Shown one piece after another: positions 1 to 6,581 of a stretch of 10,898 nucleotides of DNA. The stretch comes from an uncultured Oscillospiraceae bacterium (GTDB lineage: Bacteria; Bacillota; Clostridia; Oscillospirales; Oscillospiraceae), in the NCBI GenBank assembly GCA_944385645.1, contig CALWYA010000037.1:1-10898 (forward strand). The letters run 5' to 3'. Each line of letters begins with the position of its first letter. Within the stretch, counting starts at the first letter, position 1. The notes under the pieces were generated by a model. It was not told the DNA's origin. It was given only the letters and a program-made list of their open reading frames with translations, and searched no databases. Both the position numbers and the translations under genes were made by a program.

Positions 1-1010
1 ACTTCAGCTTCCTGGACGCCCCCTTCAACCTGTCCTTCTACCGGGAGGGGGACTATAACACCGAGGTGGCCTACATGGGCTGCCGCACCCGGGTGATGGC
101 CAACGTCCACGACCCCAGCAAGGCGGTGACCTGCGGCCGGGGCAACCTGAGCTTCACCTCCATCAACCTGCCCCGCCTGGGCATCGAGGCCCACCGGGAC
201 ATCGAGGTCTTCTATCAGAAGCTGGACGCCATGATGGAGCTGGTCACCCGGCAGCTGCTCCACCGGTTCAAGATCCAGTGCTCCAAGAAGGGGCGCAACT
301 ACCCCTTCCTCATGGGGCAGGGGGTCTGGCTGGATTCGGACAAGCTGGGGCCCGACGACAGCGTGGCCGAGGTGCTCAAGCACGGCACCCTGAGCATCGG
401 GTTCATCGGCCTGGCCGAGACCCTGAAGGCCCTGGTCGGCAAGCACCACGGGGAGAGCGAGGCCGCCCAGCGGCTGGGCCTGGAGATCATCTCCCGGATG
501 CGGGCCTTCTGCGACCGGAAGTCGGAGGAGATGGGGCTGAACTTCACCCTCCTGGCCACCCCCGCCGAGGGGCTCAGCGGGCGGTTCGTCCGCATCGACC
601 AGAAGAAGTACGGGGTCATTCCCGGGGTGACCGACCGGGAGTACTACACCAACTCCTTCCACGTGCCGGTGTACTACCCCATCAGCGCCTTCACCAAGAT
701 CGAGATCGAGGCCCCCTATCACGCCCTGACCAACGCCGGCCACATCAGCTATGTGGAGCTGGACGGGGACACCTGCAAGAACCCCCAGGCCTTCGAGGAG
801 ATCATCCGGTGTATGAAGGAGAACGGGGTGGGCTACGGCTCGGTGAACCACCCGGTGGACCGGGACCCGGTGTGCGGCTACACCGGCGTCATCGACGACG
901 TGTGCCCCCGGTGCGGCCGGCGGGCGGGGGAGCCGGTGAGCGTGGAGCGGCTCAACGAGCTGCGCAAGAAGTATCCCAGCATCCCGGTGCCCTATGACTG
1001 CACCCACTGA
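1..1010 (+). CDS. nrdD: Anaerobic (class III) ribonucleoside-triphosphate reductase, large chain; 5' end outside the window
   Basis: Reduces ribonucleoside triphosphates to deoxyribonucleotides for DNA synthesis without oxygen, in the cytoplasm. The frame is open from base 3 to the stop at 1008-1010, giving 335 visible residues; the N-terminal part, where an ATP cone would lie, is missing. Visible residues 21-29 read EVAYMGCRT, the family motif holding the cysteine expected to form the thiyl radical (visible C27). Near the end, HPVDRDPVCGYTG followed by CPRCG is the zinc-knuckle region. Family members normally continue directly into a glycyl-radical segment. Here the chain instead ends with an unrelated tail (PVSVERLNELRKKYPS, closing YDCTH), and the radical segment is in the next gene. 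Only three knuckle cysteines are visible: the first position of the first CxxC is Asp (DPVC), and one further Cys lies in the tail. Identity is secure. That the chain is functional in this split form is inference. Confidence 0.95.
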   Translation, partial: FSFLDAPFNLSFYREGDYNTEVAYMGCRTRVMANVHDPSKAVTCGRGNLSFTSINLPRLGIEAHRDIEVFYQKLDAMMELVTRQLLHRFKIQCSKKGRNYPFLMGQGVWLDSDKLGPDDSVAEVLKHGTLSIGFIGLAETLKALVGKHHGESEAAQRLGLEIISRMRAFCDRKSEEMGLNFTLLATPAEGLSGRFVRIDQKKYGVIPGVTDREYYTNSFHVPVYYPISAFTKIEIEAPYHALTNAGHISYVELDGDTCKNPQAFEEIIRCMKENGVGYGSVNHPVDRDPVCGYTGVIDDVCPRCGRRAGEPVSVERLNELRKKYPSIPVPYDCTH

Positions 1011-1030
1011 GGGAGCGTTCCCTCCGGGAA
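1009..1030 (+). other. Two overlapping small inverted repeats between nrdD and the radical subunit gene
   Basis: GAGGGA (1009-1014, including the last two bases of the nrdD stop) pairs with TCCCTC (1019-1024) around a 4-base loop. TTCCC (1018-1022) pairs with GGGAA (1026-1030) around a 3-base loop. The two stems share bases, so they exclude each other. There is no T-run after either, so they are not a standard terminator. A role in mRNA processing or in setting the ratio of the two proteins is speculative. Confidence 0.3.
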
Positions 1031-1082
1031 GGGCGAAAAAGCCTGCAAGGACTATTAACTTTGACATAAAGGAGACGGCACA

Positions 1083-1265
1083 ATGAACACTCTGGTGAAA
1101 AATGTGAATGGACAGGTGGGCGAGGGCGTGGACTTCGAGCGCATCCGCCGGATCACCGGCTATCTGGTAGGCACCCTGGACCGCTTCAACGACGCCAAGC
1201 GAGCGGAGGTGGAGGACCGGGTGAAGCACGGTCTGACCCGAAATGAACAGCGGCGGGCGGGCTGA
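1083..1265 (+). CDS. Stand-alone glycyl-radical subunit, equivalent to the C-terminus of NrdD
   Basis: A 60-residue protein. Residues 15-49 match the usual NrdD C-terminus: an FERIRRITGYLVG motif, then TLDRFNDAKRAE, then DRVKHG. Gly26 in RITGYL aligns with the radical-bearing glycine of class III reductases, such as the RVCGYLG region in Escherichia coli NrdD. The ATG at 1083 has its own ribosome binding site, AAAGGAG at 1068-1074 with 8-base spacing, so it is translated independently of nrdD, whose stop is 72 bases upstream. Residues 1-14 (MNTLVKNVNGQVGE) look like a new N-terminus. It ends 23 bases inside nrdG. The likely role is to dock on the large NrdD chain, receive the radical from NrdG and pass it to the active-site cysteine, analogous to GrcA/YfiD with pyruvate formate-lyase. 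The motif is clear; action in trans is inference. A broken nrdD is less likely because the new start has a good binding site and no single frameshift joins the two parts. Confidence 0.85.
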   Translation: MNTLVKNVNGQVGEGVDFERIRRITGYLVGTLDRFNDAKRAEVEDRVKHGLTRNEQRRAG

Positions 1266-1770
1266 CACCCTGCGCCTGTGCGGAACGGAGCCGGAGTCCA
1301 TCGTGGATGGGCCCGGCTTCCGGTTTGTGGTCTTCGTCCAGGGGTGCCCCCACCACTGCCCCGGCTGCCACAACCCCCAGTCCCACCCCTTTGACGGGGG
1401 CTATGAGGTGACGGTGGACCAGCTGTATCAGGCGGTGGCCGAGAACCCCCATCTGGCGGGGGTGACCTTCTCCGGGGGCGAGCCCTTCTGTCAGCCGGCG
1501 GCCCTGGCGGCGCTGGGGGAGCGGGTGAAGGCCCTGGGCAAGTCGGTGATGACCTATACCGGCTATACCCTGGAGCAGCTGTGGGAGCGGCAGGACGAGG
1601 GCACCCGGCGGCTGCTGGCGGTGACCGACATCCTGGTGGACGGGCCCTATGTGGAGGCGGAGCGGGACCTGACCCTCCTCTTCCGGGGCAGCGCCAACCA
1701 GCGGCTCATCGACATGGACCGGACACGGGCGGAGGGGAAGATCGTCCTCCAGGACCTGGAGTACGGATAA
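1243..1770 (+). CDS. nrdG: Anaerobic ribonucleotide reductase activating protein (radical SAM)
   Basis: A 175-residue iron-sulfur enzyme that cleaves S-adenosylmethionine to install the glycyl radical on the reductase. Cys35, Cys39 and Cys42 form the CX3CX2C cluster motif (QGCPHHCPGC), and GGEP at residues 78-81 is the SAM-contact motif. PESIVDGPG and QGCPHHCPGCHNPQ are typical of NrdG, and the length suits this minimal radical-SAM family. The ATG at 1243 lies inside the preceding radical-subunit gene (23-base overlap) and lacks a strong adjacent binding site; the nearest GGAGG is about 30 bases upstream. Translational coupling to the radical subunit is therefore likely. The start leaves a short nonconserved N-terminus before LRLCGTEPES. 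Being placed directly after the radical subunit supports that small protein as its substrate. Confidence 0.95.
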   Translation: MNSGGRADTLRLCGTEPESIVDGPGFRFVVFVQGCPHHCPGCHNPQSHPFDGGYEVTVDQLYQAVAENPHLAGVTFSGGEPFCQPAALAALGERVKALGKSVMTYTGYTLEQLWERQDEGTRRLLAVTDILVDGPYVEAERDLTLLFRGSANQRLIDMDRTRAEGKIVLQDLEYG

Positions 1771-1777
1771 GACGCGG

Positions 1778-1807
1778 CAGTGCCCGCCCCCAAGGGGGCG
1801 GGCACTG
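1778..1807 (+). terminator. Hairpin terminator after nrdG, possibly bidirectional
   Basis: A perfect inverted repeat: CAGTGCCCGCCCC (1778-1790), loop CAAG, then GGGGCGGGCACTG (1795-1807), a 13-bp very GC-rich stem. On the + strand it is followed by GTTTGTC, a weak T-run. It sits 7 bases after the nrdG stop. The convergent nucleotidase gene ends 46 bases beyond, so the same stem may also stop transcription from the - strand, although that side has no T-run. Confidence 0.75.
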
Positions 1808-1853
1808 GTTTGTCAGGAAGGAAAAGGGCGCGCCGCTGTCTGTCCGGGGGAGA

Positions 1854-3740
1854 TTACGCTGCGGGCAGGTCCAGCACCTGGCCCACGTAGATGCGGTTGG
1901 GGTCGGAGAGGATGTCCTGGTTCAGCTGGTAAATCTCATTCCACCGCCGGCCGTCGCCCAGCTGACGGGCGGCGATGTTCCACAGGCAGTCGCCGGCCTG
2001 AACAGTGTAAGTTCCGGCGGGCTGCGGGGGCTCGTCGGGGGTCTCGGGCTCCGCAGGGGCCTCGGGCCCGTCAGGCTGCTCGGGGGCCTCGGTCTGGGTG
2101 AGGACGGTAATGCGGCCCTGGCCGTAGGGGTCAGCGTACTGGGCCCCTACCGCGCCGCCCAGCCCATCCCGGATGTACTGGATGAGTACCTCGTTGTCAG
2201 GCATGACCCGGTCCTTGACCACCTCATCCCCCTGGAACATGACCATGCCGTCGCCGCCGTCCAGGAGCATATAGTCATGGGAGGCCACCACGTAGGTGGC
2301 AGTCAGGTCCAGGGGGGCGCCATTCACGGTGACGTCCTGCACCCGGTATTCTCCGTCTACCCGGAGGAAATTGCCCTTGTCGTCGGTGACCACACTGGAG
2401 GGGACCGTGGTGTCAATGGTGTAGGTCATGCCGGAGACCTGGAGGAAGCCACCGTTTTCGCCGGGAGTGTTCCGGGCGCCCATCTCCAGGGCGTCCAGCA
2501 GCTGCTGGCCGGTGGCCCGGACGGAGGTGGCCTGGTTGCTGTAGGGGTGGACGCTGATGATCTGGCCGTAGGTGATGTCACCGGCGGGGATGTCCGCCCG
2601 GATGCCGCCGCCGTTTACCAGGGCCACGTCGGCGTCTAGTACGGAGCGGTAGGCGTCGGCGCACAGGTCGCCCAGGTTTGTTTCAAGATTGCGGATGATA
2701 CGCGCGCCGGTGGTGGGGTCCACGGTGGTGAGGGCTACGTCGGTGCGGGCCACCACCTGGCTGAGCACGTCGTCAAACTCGGCGTTGATGGTGTCCAGGA
2801 AGGCTTGGGTGTCGGCGTCCCGGTTCGCGTAGTCGGTAACCAGGCCGGCGGTGATCTCGTCGGTAGCGGGGTCGATGACGATCTGGCCGATGGCGGCCAG
2901 CTTGGTGCCAGTCTGGTTCAGAAGGACGGTCTCGCCCGCTTCGTTGGCCACCGCCTGGCCGTCGATGGCGGTGTGGGAGTGGCCGTCGATCATTACGTCG
3001 ATGCCGGTGGTGTTGGCGATGACGTCGGTGGAGCGCCAGGGGGCGCTGGTCTCCTCCACCCCCAGGTGGGCTACCGCCACTACATAGTCGGCCCCTTCCG
3101 CCCGGGCTGCGTCCACGCTGGCCTGAACGTTGTCATACAGGTCCTGGCCGCTATTGCCCTCGCAGAAGCCGTAAATGTAATTGCCGTTCTCATCCTGGAA
3201 GTAGGCGGGGGTTGACTTGGTGAAGGACTCTGGAGTGGTGATGCCCACGTAGCCCACCTGAACCTCGCCGTAGTCCAGCACGGCGTAGGGGGAAAAGACG
3301 CTCTCACCAGTGGAAAGGTCCACAAAGTTGCTGGAGACCACCTGGGCGTCCATCATGCCGGTGAGCTCCAGGAGCCGGGGAATCTGATAGTCAAACTCGT
3401 GGTTGCCGGGGGTAAAGATGTCGTAGCCCACCTGGTTCATGATGTCCACCAGGTACTCCCCCTGGGTCAGGGTGCCGATGGGGCCTCCCTGGACCGCGTC
3501 GCCCGCGTCCACCAGGGTGAGGTTTTCCTCCCCCACGACGGCCTCTAGTTCCTTGGCGTAGGCGGCCACGCCGGCATAGGAGAGGCCGTCCTCGATGCCG
3601 CAGTGGACGTCGTTGGTGTGGAGGATGACGATGTCCCCCGCCTTGGGGTCCGCGGGTCCGGCCGCCAGGGCGGGGGCGGAAAGGGACAGGGCCGCAGTCA
3701 TGGCGAGGAGCACGGACAGGGCCCTTTTGCTGTGTTTCAT
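1854..3740 (-). CDS. Secreted 5'-nucleotidase / metallophosphoesterase with C-terminal LysM domain
   Basis: A 628-residue exported enzyme of the UshA/5'-nucleotidase family, expected to remove phosphate from extracellular nucleotides; the exact substrate cannot be read from sequence. Residues 1-26 are a signal peptide (KR, hydrophobic core, ALA then Ala27). The dimetal site looks complete: Asp44 and His46 (HTNDVH), Asp81 (DAGD), Asn113 and His114 (GNHEFD), His225 (AHLG), His254 and His256 (DGHSH). The C-terminal nucleotidase domain follows, with NLGDLCADA, VNGGGIRAD, VHPYSN and GGFLQVSGM. After a Pro/Glu/Asp linker (about 550-575), residues 576-626 form a LysM module (YTVQAGDCLWNIA to IYVGQVLDL), which binds peptidoglycan and probably holds the enzyme at the cell wall. 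The ATG has AAAGGTGG upstream. It has its own promoter, follows glgP behind a terminator and is convergent with nrdG, so it is probably monocistronic. Confidence 0.92.
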   Translation of the reverse strand: MKHSKRALSVLLAMTAALSLSAPALAAGPADPKAGDIVILHTNDVHCGIEDGLSYAGVAAYAKELEAVVGEENLTLVDAGDAVQGGPIGTLTQGEYLVDIMNQVGYDIFTPGNHEFDYQIPRLLELTGMMDAQVVSSNFVDLSTGESVFSPYAVLDYGEVQVGYVGITTPESFTKSTPAYFQDENGNYIYGFCEGNSGQDLYDNVQASVDAARAEGADYVVAVAHLGVEETSAPWRSTDVIANTTGIDVMIDGHSHTAIDGQAVANEAGETVLLNQTGTKLAAIGQIVIDPATDEITAGLVTDYANRDADTQAFLDTINAEFDDVLSQVVARTDVALTTVDPTTGARIIRNLETNLGDLCADAYRSVLDADVALVNGGGIRADIPAGDITYGQIISVHPYSNQATSVRATGQQLLDALEMGARNTPGENGGFLQVSGMTYTIDTTVPSSVVTDDKGNFLRVDGEYRVQDVTVNGAPLDLTATYVVASHDYMLLDGGDGMVMFQGDEVVKDRVMPDNEVLIQYIRDGLGGAVGAQYADPYGQGRITVLTQTEAPEQPDGPEAPAEPETPDEPPQPAGTYTVQAGDCLWNIAARQLGDGRRWNEIYQLNQDILSDPNRIYVGQVLDLPAA

Positions 3741-3803
3741 GGAGCAATTCCACCTTTCTTATGCAGTTGAGACCGCCGCCTGGAGGGGACGATCCTCTTA
3801 TTA

Positions 3804-3832
3804 AGGATAGCAGAGCCCGGAGATGGGGGCAA
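3804..3832 (-). promoter_or_regulatory. Predicted sigma-A promoter of the 5'-nucleotidase gene
   Basis: Read on the - strand: TTGCCC (3827-3832), 17 bases, then TATCCT (3804-3809); each hexamer matches 4 of 6 consensus bases. Transcription would start near 3797, about 57 bases before the ATG at 3740. The spacing and the position between the glgP terminator and the gene support it; the individual hexamers are only moderate. Confidence 0.5.
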
Positions 3833-3860
3833 GCGGGCTATCGTAAAATGGATGAAAAAT

Positions 3861-3912
3861 CGAAAATGAAAAACAGGCAACGCGCGGCGGCTTTTGGCCG
3901 CCGCGCGTTGCC
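3861..3912 (-). terminator. Intrinsic terminator of glgP
   Basis: GGCAACGCGCGGCGGC (3876-3891) is a perfect 16-bp inverted repeat with 3897-3912 around a 5-base loop. In the direction of glgP the stem is followed by TGTTTTTCATTTTCG. It lies about 20 bases after the glgP stop. This is a textbook rho-independent terminator and insulates the downstream nucleotidase gene. Confidence 0.9.
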
Positions 3913-3933
3913 GCAGGAAGAGAACAGGCCAGT

Positions 3934-6369
3934 TTATTTCCTGGTGGGGACGTGCCAGATGTCCCGGGCGTAATCCCGGATGGAGCGGTCGGCGGCGAAG
4001 ATGCCGGACCGGGCGATGTTGATGAGGGACATCTGATTCCAGCGCTTCCGGTCGGCGTAGGCCTCCAGGGAGCGGCGGTGGGCGTCGCAGTAGCTGTCGA
4101 AGTCGGCCAGCAGCATATACTCGTCGGCCATGCTCCCGCCGGCGCCGAAGAGCAGCCGGTTGGTCAGGGTCTGGTAGGAGACGCCGTCCCGGAAGCCGGC
4201 GGCGATCTGGTCGATGACCCGCTTCAGGGCGGGGTTGTGCTGGTAGAGGTCCAGGGGGCGGTAGCCCTGGCGCTTGCGCTCGTTGACCTCCTCGGCGGTC
4301 AGGCCGAACAGGAAGATGTTCTCGTCCCCCAGCTGCTGGTGCATCTCCACGTTGGCCCCATCCAGGGTGCCGATGGTCAGGGCACCGTTCATCATGAACT
4401 TCATGTTGCCGGTGCCGCTGGCCTCCTTGCCGGCGGTGGAAATCTGCTCGCTGAGCTCGGAGGCGGGCATGAGCTTCTCCGCCAGGGAGACCCGGTAGTT
4501 CTCCAAAAAGACCACCTGGAGCTTATCCTTGCAGATGGGGTCGTGGGCGATCTGGTCAGCCAGGGAGTTGATCAGGTGGATGATCTCCTTGGCCACGTGA
4601 TAGCCGGGGGCCGCCTTGGCCCCGAACAGGAAGGTCTGGGGAGTGAAGGTCATGTTGGGGTTGTCCCGCAGCTGCTGATAGAGGTAGACGATGTGCAGCA
4701 CGTTGAGCAGCTGCCGCTTGTACTCGTGCAGACGCTTCACCTGGACGTCGAAGACGGCGTCGGTGTTGAGGATGACCCCGGACTCCCGGGCCAGATAGGC
4801 GGAGAACAGACGCTTGTTCTCCTTCTTGATGCGGTCCAGCTCGTTGAGGACCGAGGCGTCGTCCCGGTATTTCTCCAGGTTCTTCAGGGCCTCGGGGTGG
4901 AGCAGGTACTTGTCCTTGCCCGCCTTGGAGCGGATGAGGGCGTCCAGCTTGGGGTTGATCTGGGACAGCCAGCGGCGGTGGTCGATGCCGTTGGTGACAT
5001 TCTTGAACTTGTCCGGCTGGGCCAGATAGGCGTCGTGGAATACTTCCCGCTTCAGGATCTCCGAGTGGAGGGCGGACACGCCGTTGATGGCCTGGCAGGC
5101 GCACACGCACAGGTTGGCCATGCGCACCTCGCCCCCCCAGATGATGGCCATGTGGGCGATCTTGCCGGTGTCATTGCCGTAGCGGTTCTGCAGCTCGTTC
5201 TGGTAGCGGCGGGCGATCTCCTTGAGGATCTGCCAGATCCGGGGCAGGAGGGTCTCGATGAGCTGCTGGGGCCAGCGCTCCAGGGCCTCGGCCAGGACGG
5301 TGTGGTTGGTGTAGCACACGGTGTGGGTGACGATGTGCCAGGCGTCGTCCCAGGAGTAGCCCTCCACGTCCAGCAGGATGCGCATGAGCTCGGGGATGAC
5401 CAGGGTGGGGTGGGTGTCGTTGATCTGGATGACGTGCTTCTCGTGGAAGTTGCGCAGGGTGCCGTACTGGGCCCGGTGCTTGCGCACGATGGACTGCACA
5501 GTGGCGGAGACGAAGAAGTACTGCTGCTTCAGGCGCAGGGACTTGCCCTCGTAGTGGTTGTCGTCGGGGTAGAGGACCTTGGCGATGACCTCGGCCATGG
5601 CCTGCTGCTCCACCGCCTTCAGGTACTCGCCCCGGGAGTACAGGGACATGTCCACGGGGACGGGGCTCTTGGCGTCCCACAGGCGCAGGGTGTTGGTGTG
5701 CTTGGTCTGATAGCCGGCGATCTCCATGTCCCGGGGGATGGCCAGAACGGTGGTGTAGCCCACCTGCTTGGGGTGGTTGACGCCGTTCTCGTCCCACTCG
5801 TCCTCCACCTTGCCGCCGAAGCGGACCTCCTCGGTCTCATCCAGCTTGGGGATGAGCCAGGCGTCCCCCAGGCCCAGCCAGTTGTCGGCCAGCTCCACCT
5901 GCTGCCCGTCGATGATCTTCTGCTTGAAGATGCCCAGCTCGTAGCAGATGGAGTAGCCGGTGGCGGGGATCTCCAGGGTGGTCATGGAGTCCAGGTAGCA
6001 GGCGGCCAGACGGCCCAGACCGCCGTTGCCCAGGCCGGCGTCGGGCTCCATCTCGAACAGGTCGGAGGCGGAGAAGCCCATGCCCTCCAGGGCGTCCCGG
6101 AGGGTGCCCAGCAGGCCCAGGTTGAACGCGTTCTTTTCCAGGGAGCGGCCCATGAGGAATTCCAGAGACAGGTAGTGGACCTGCCGCTCCTGATTCTCCC
6201 AGACCTGGTTGCTGGTCTCGATCTGCCGCTGGGACATGATGTCCCGCAGGACCAGGGCGCAGGCCTTGAACATGTGGTGAGGGGTGGCGTCGTCCACGGT
6301 CCGGCCGAAATTGCGCTGCAGCTTGCCCACGATCATCTCGGTCAGCTGGGACTTGGTATATTCCGCCAT
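3934..6369 (-). CDS. glgP: Glycogen / alpha-glucan phosphorylase
   Basis: An 811-residue cytoplasmic enzyme that releases glucose-1-phosphate from the non-reducing ends of glycogen or maltodextrin, using pyridoxal phosphate. The length is normal for the family (E. coli GlgP is about 815). Family motifs run throughout: YLSLEFLMGR and DAGLGNGGLGRLAAC near the N-terminus, QINDTHPTL and TNGIDHRRW in the middle, VKRLHEYKRQLLN, and EASGTGNMKFMMNGAL with the pyridoxal-phosphate lysine at about residue 657. The start at 6369 is well supported by AGGAGG (6378-6383) 8 bases upstream. It is last in the glgB-C-D-A-P order but lies beyond the glgA terminator with its own promoter and leader, so it can be expressed separately from the synthesis genes. 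Glycogen versus maltodextrin preference cannot be told from motifs; the neighbours favour glycogen. Confidence 0.97.
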   Translation of the reverse strand: MAEYTKSQLTEMIVGKLQRNFGRTVDDATPHHMFKACALVLRDIMSQRQIETSNQVWENQERQVHYLSLEFLMGRSLEKNAFNLGLLGTLRDALEGMGFSASDLFEMEPDAGLGNGGLGRLAACYLDSMTTLEIPATGYSICYELGIFKQKIIDGQQVELADNWLGLGDAWLIPKLDETEEVRFGGKVEDEWDENGVNHPKQVGYTTVLAIPRDMEIAGYQTKHTNTLRLWDAKSPVPVDMSLYSRGEYLKAVEQQAMAEVIAKVLYPDDNHYEGKSLRLKQQYFFVSATVQSIVRKHRAQYGTLRNFHEKHVIQINDTHPTLVIPELMRILLDVEGYSWDDAWHIVTHTVCYTNHTVLAEALERWPQQLIETLLPRIWQILKEIARRYQNELQNRYGNDTGKIAHMAIIWGGEVRMANLCVCACQAINGVSALHSEILKREVFHDAYLAQPDKFKNVTNGIDHRRWLSQINPKLDALIRSKAGKDKYLLHPEALKNLEKYRDDASVLNELDRIKKENKRLFSAYLARESGVILNTDAVFDVQVKRLHEYKRQLLNVLHIVYLYQQLRDNPNMTFTPQTFLFGAKAAPGYHVAKEIIHLINSLADQIAHDPICKDKLQVVFLENYRVSLAEKLMPASELSEQISTAGKEASGTGNMKFMMNGALTIGTLDGANVEMHQQLGDENIFLFGLTAEEVNERKRQGYRPLDLYQHNPALKRVIDQIAAGFRDGVSYQTLTNRLLFGAGGSMADEYMLLADFDSYCDAHRRSLEAYADRKRWNQMSLINIARSGIFAADRSIRDYARDIWHVPTRK

Positions 6370-6382
6370 GAAGTATGCCTCC

Positions 6383-6436
6383 TATCAAATGATAAGCTTT
6401 CCCGCAGGAAAGCTTGCAAAAACAGGTTGGAAACCT
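6383..6436 (-). promoter_or_regulatory. Structured 5' leader of glgP
   Basis: The AT-rich leader between the predicted glgP promoter and start codon holds a perfect 9-bp hairpin: AAGCTTTCC (6394-6402) with GGAAAGCTT (6407-6415), 4-base loop. It is followed directly by the palindrome TATCA-AA-TGATA (6383-6394), which touches the ribosome binding site. A smaller AGGTT/AACCT stem (6424-6436) falls at the predicted transcription start. No T-run follows the main hairpin, so it is not a simple terminator. It may stabilise the mRNA, control translation or bind a regulator; I do not recognise a known riboswitch. Confidence 0.5.
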
Positions 6437-6441
6437 TGTAG

Positions 6442-6470
6442 ATTTTATCAGATTTCCTGGAGAGCGTCAA
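6442..6470 (-). promoter_or_regulatory. Predicted sigma-A promoter of glgP
   Basis: Read on the - strand: TTGACG (6465-6470), exactly 17 bases, then TAAAAT (6442-6447). Each hexamer matches 5 of 6 consensus bases, in a markedly AT-richer stretch than the surrounding genes. Transcription would start near 6435, leaving a leader of about 66 bases before the glgP ATG. Confidence 0.8.
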
Positions 6471-6541
6471 TGGGCAGAAAGCCGCAAGATGGCTGAAAAT
6501 CAAGAGATTTCCCAATGCTTTGCACAAAGAAAACAGGGAAA

Positions 6542-6568
6542 AGCGGCCCCCGCCAAGCGGGGGCCGCT
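6542..6568 (-). terminator. Intrinsic terminator after glgA
   Basis: AGCGGCCCCCGC (6542-6553) is perfectly complementary to 6557-6568 across a 3-base loop. In the - direction the stem runs into TTTTCCCTGTTTTC. It begins 13 bases after the glgA stop and separates the glgBCDA transcript from glgP. Confidence 0.88.
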
Positions 6569-6581
6569 GAGGGCGAAAGGG

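Noticed and set aside
1061..1066. A perfect TTGACA -35 box before the radical-subunit gene
   Set aside because: No -10-like hexamer lies 16-18 bases downstream, and the site abuts the ribosome binding site, so a promoter there would start transcription inside the coding region.
935..1083. A simple frameshift or a self-splicing intron interrupting nrdD
   Set aside because: One or two base shifts cannot join the end of the large ORF to the small one, because new unrelated residues lie on both sides. The 72-base gap is too short for a group I or II intron, there is no intein signature, and the small ORF has its own well-spaced binding site.
1581..2639. A 352-codon open frame on the + strand running from nrdG into the nucleotidase region
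   Set aside because: It overlaps the end of nrdG out of frame, passes through the terminator hairpin and then reads antisense to the nucleotidase. No recognisable domain or binding site.
3804..3809. Short ATCCT/AGGAT inverted repeat overlapping the nucleotidase -10 region as an operator
   Set aside because: Only a 5-bp stem, easily expected by chance; not enough to claim a regulator site.
3952..6441. An 829-codon open frame on the + strand opposite glgP
   Set aside because: Its translation is a monotonous Gly/Val/Leu/Asp/Gln-rich string with no family motif. It mirrors glgP, whose G/C-rich third positions remove stop codons from the opposite strand. glgP has a strong binding site and every phosphorylase motif.
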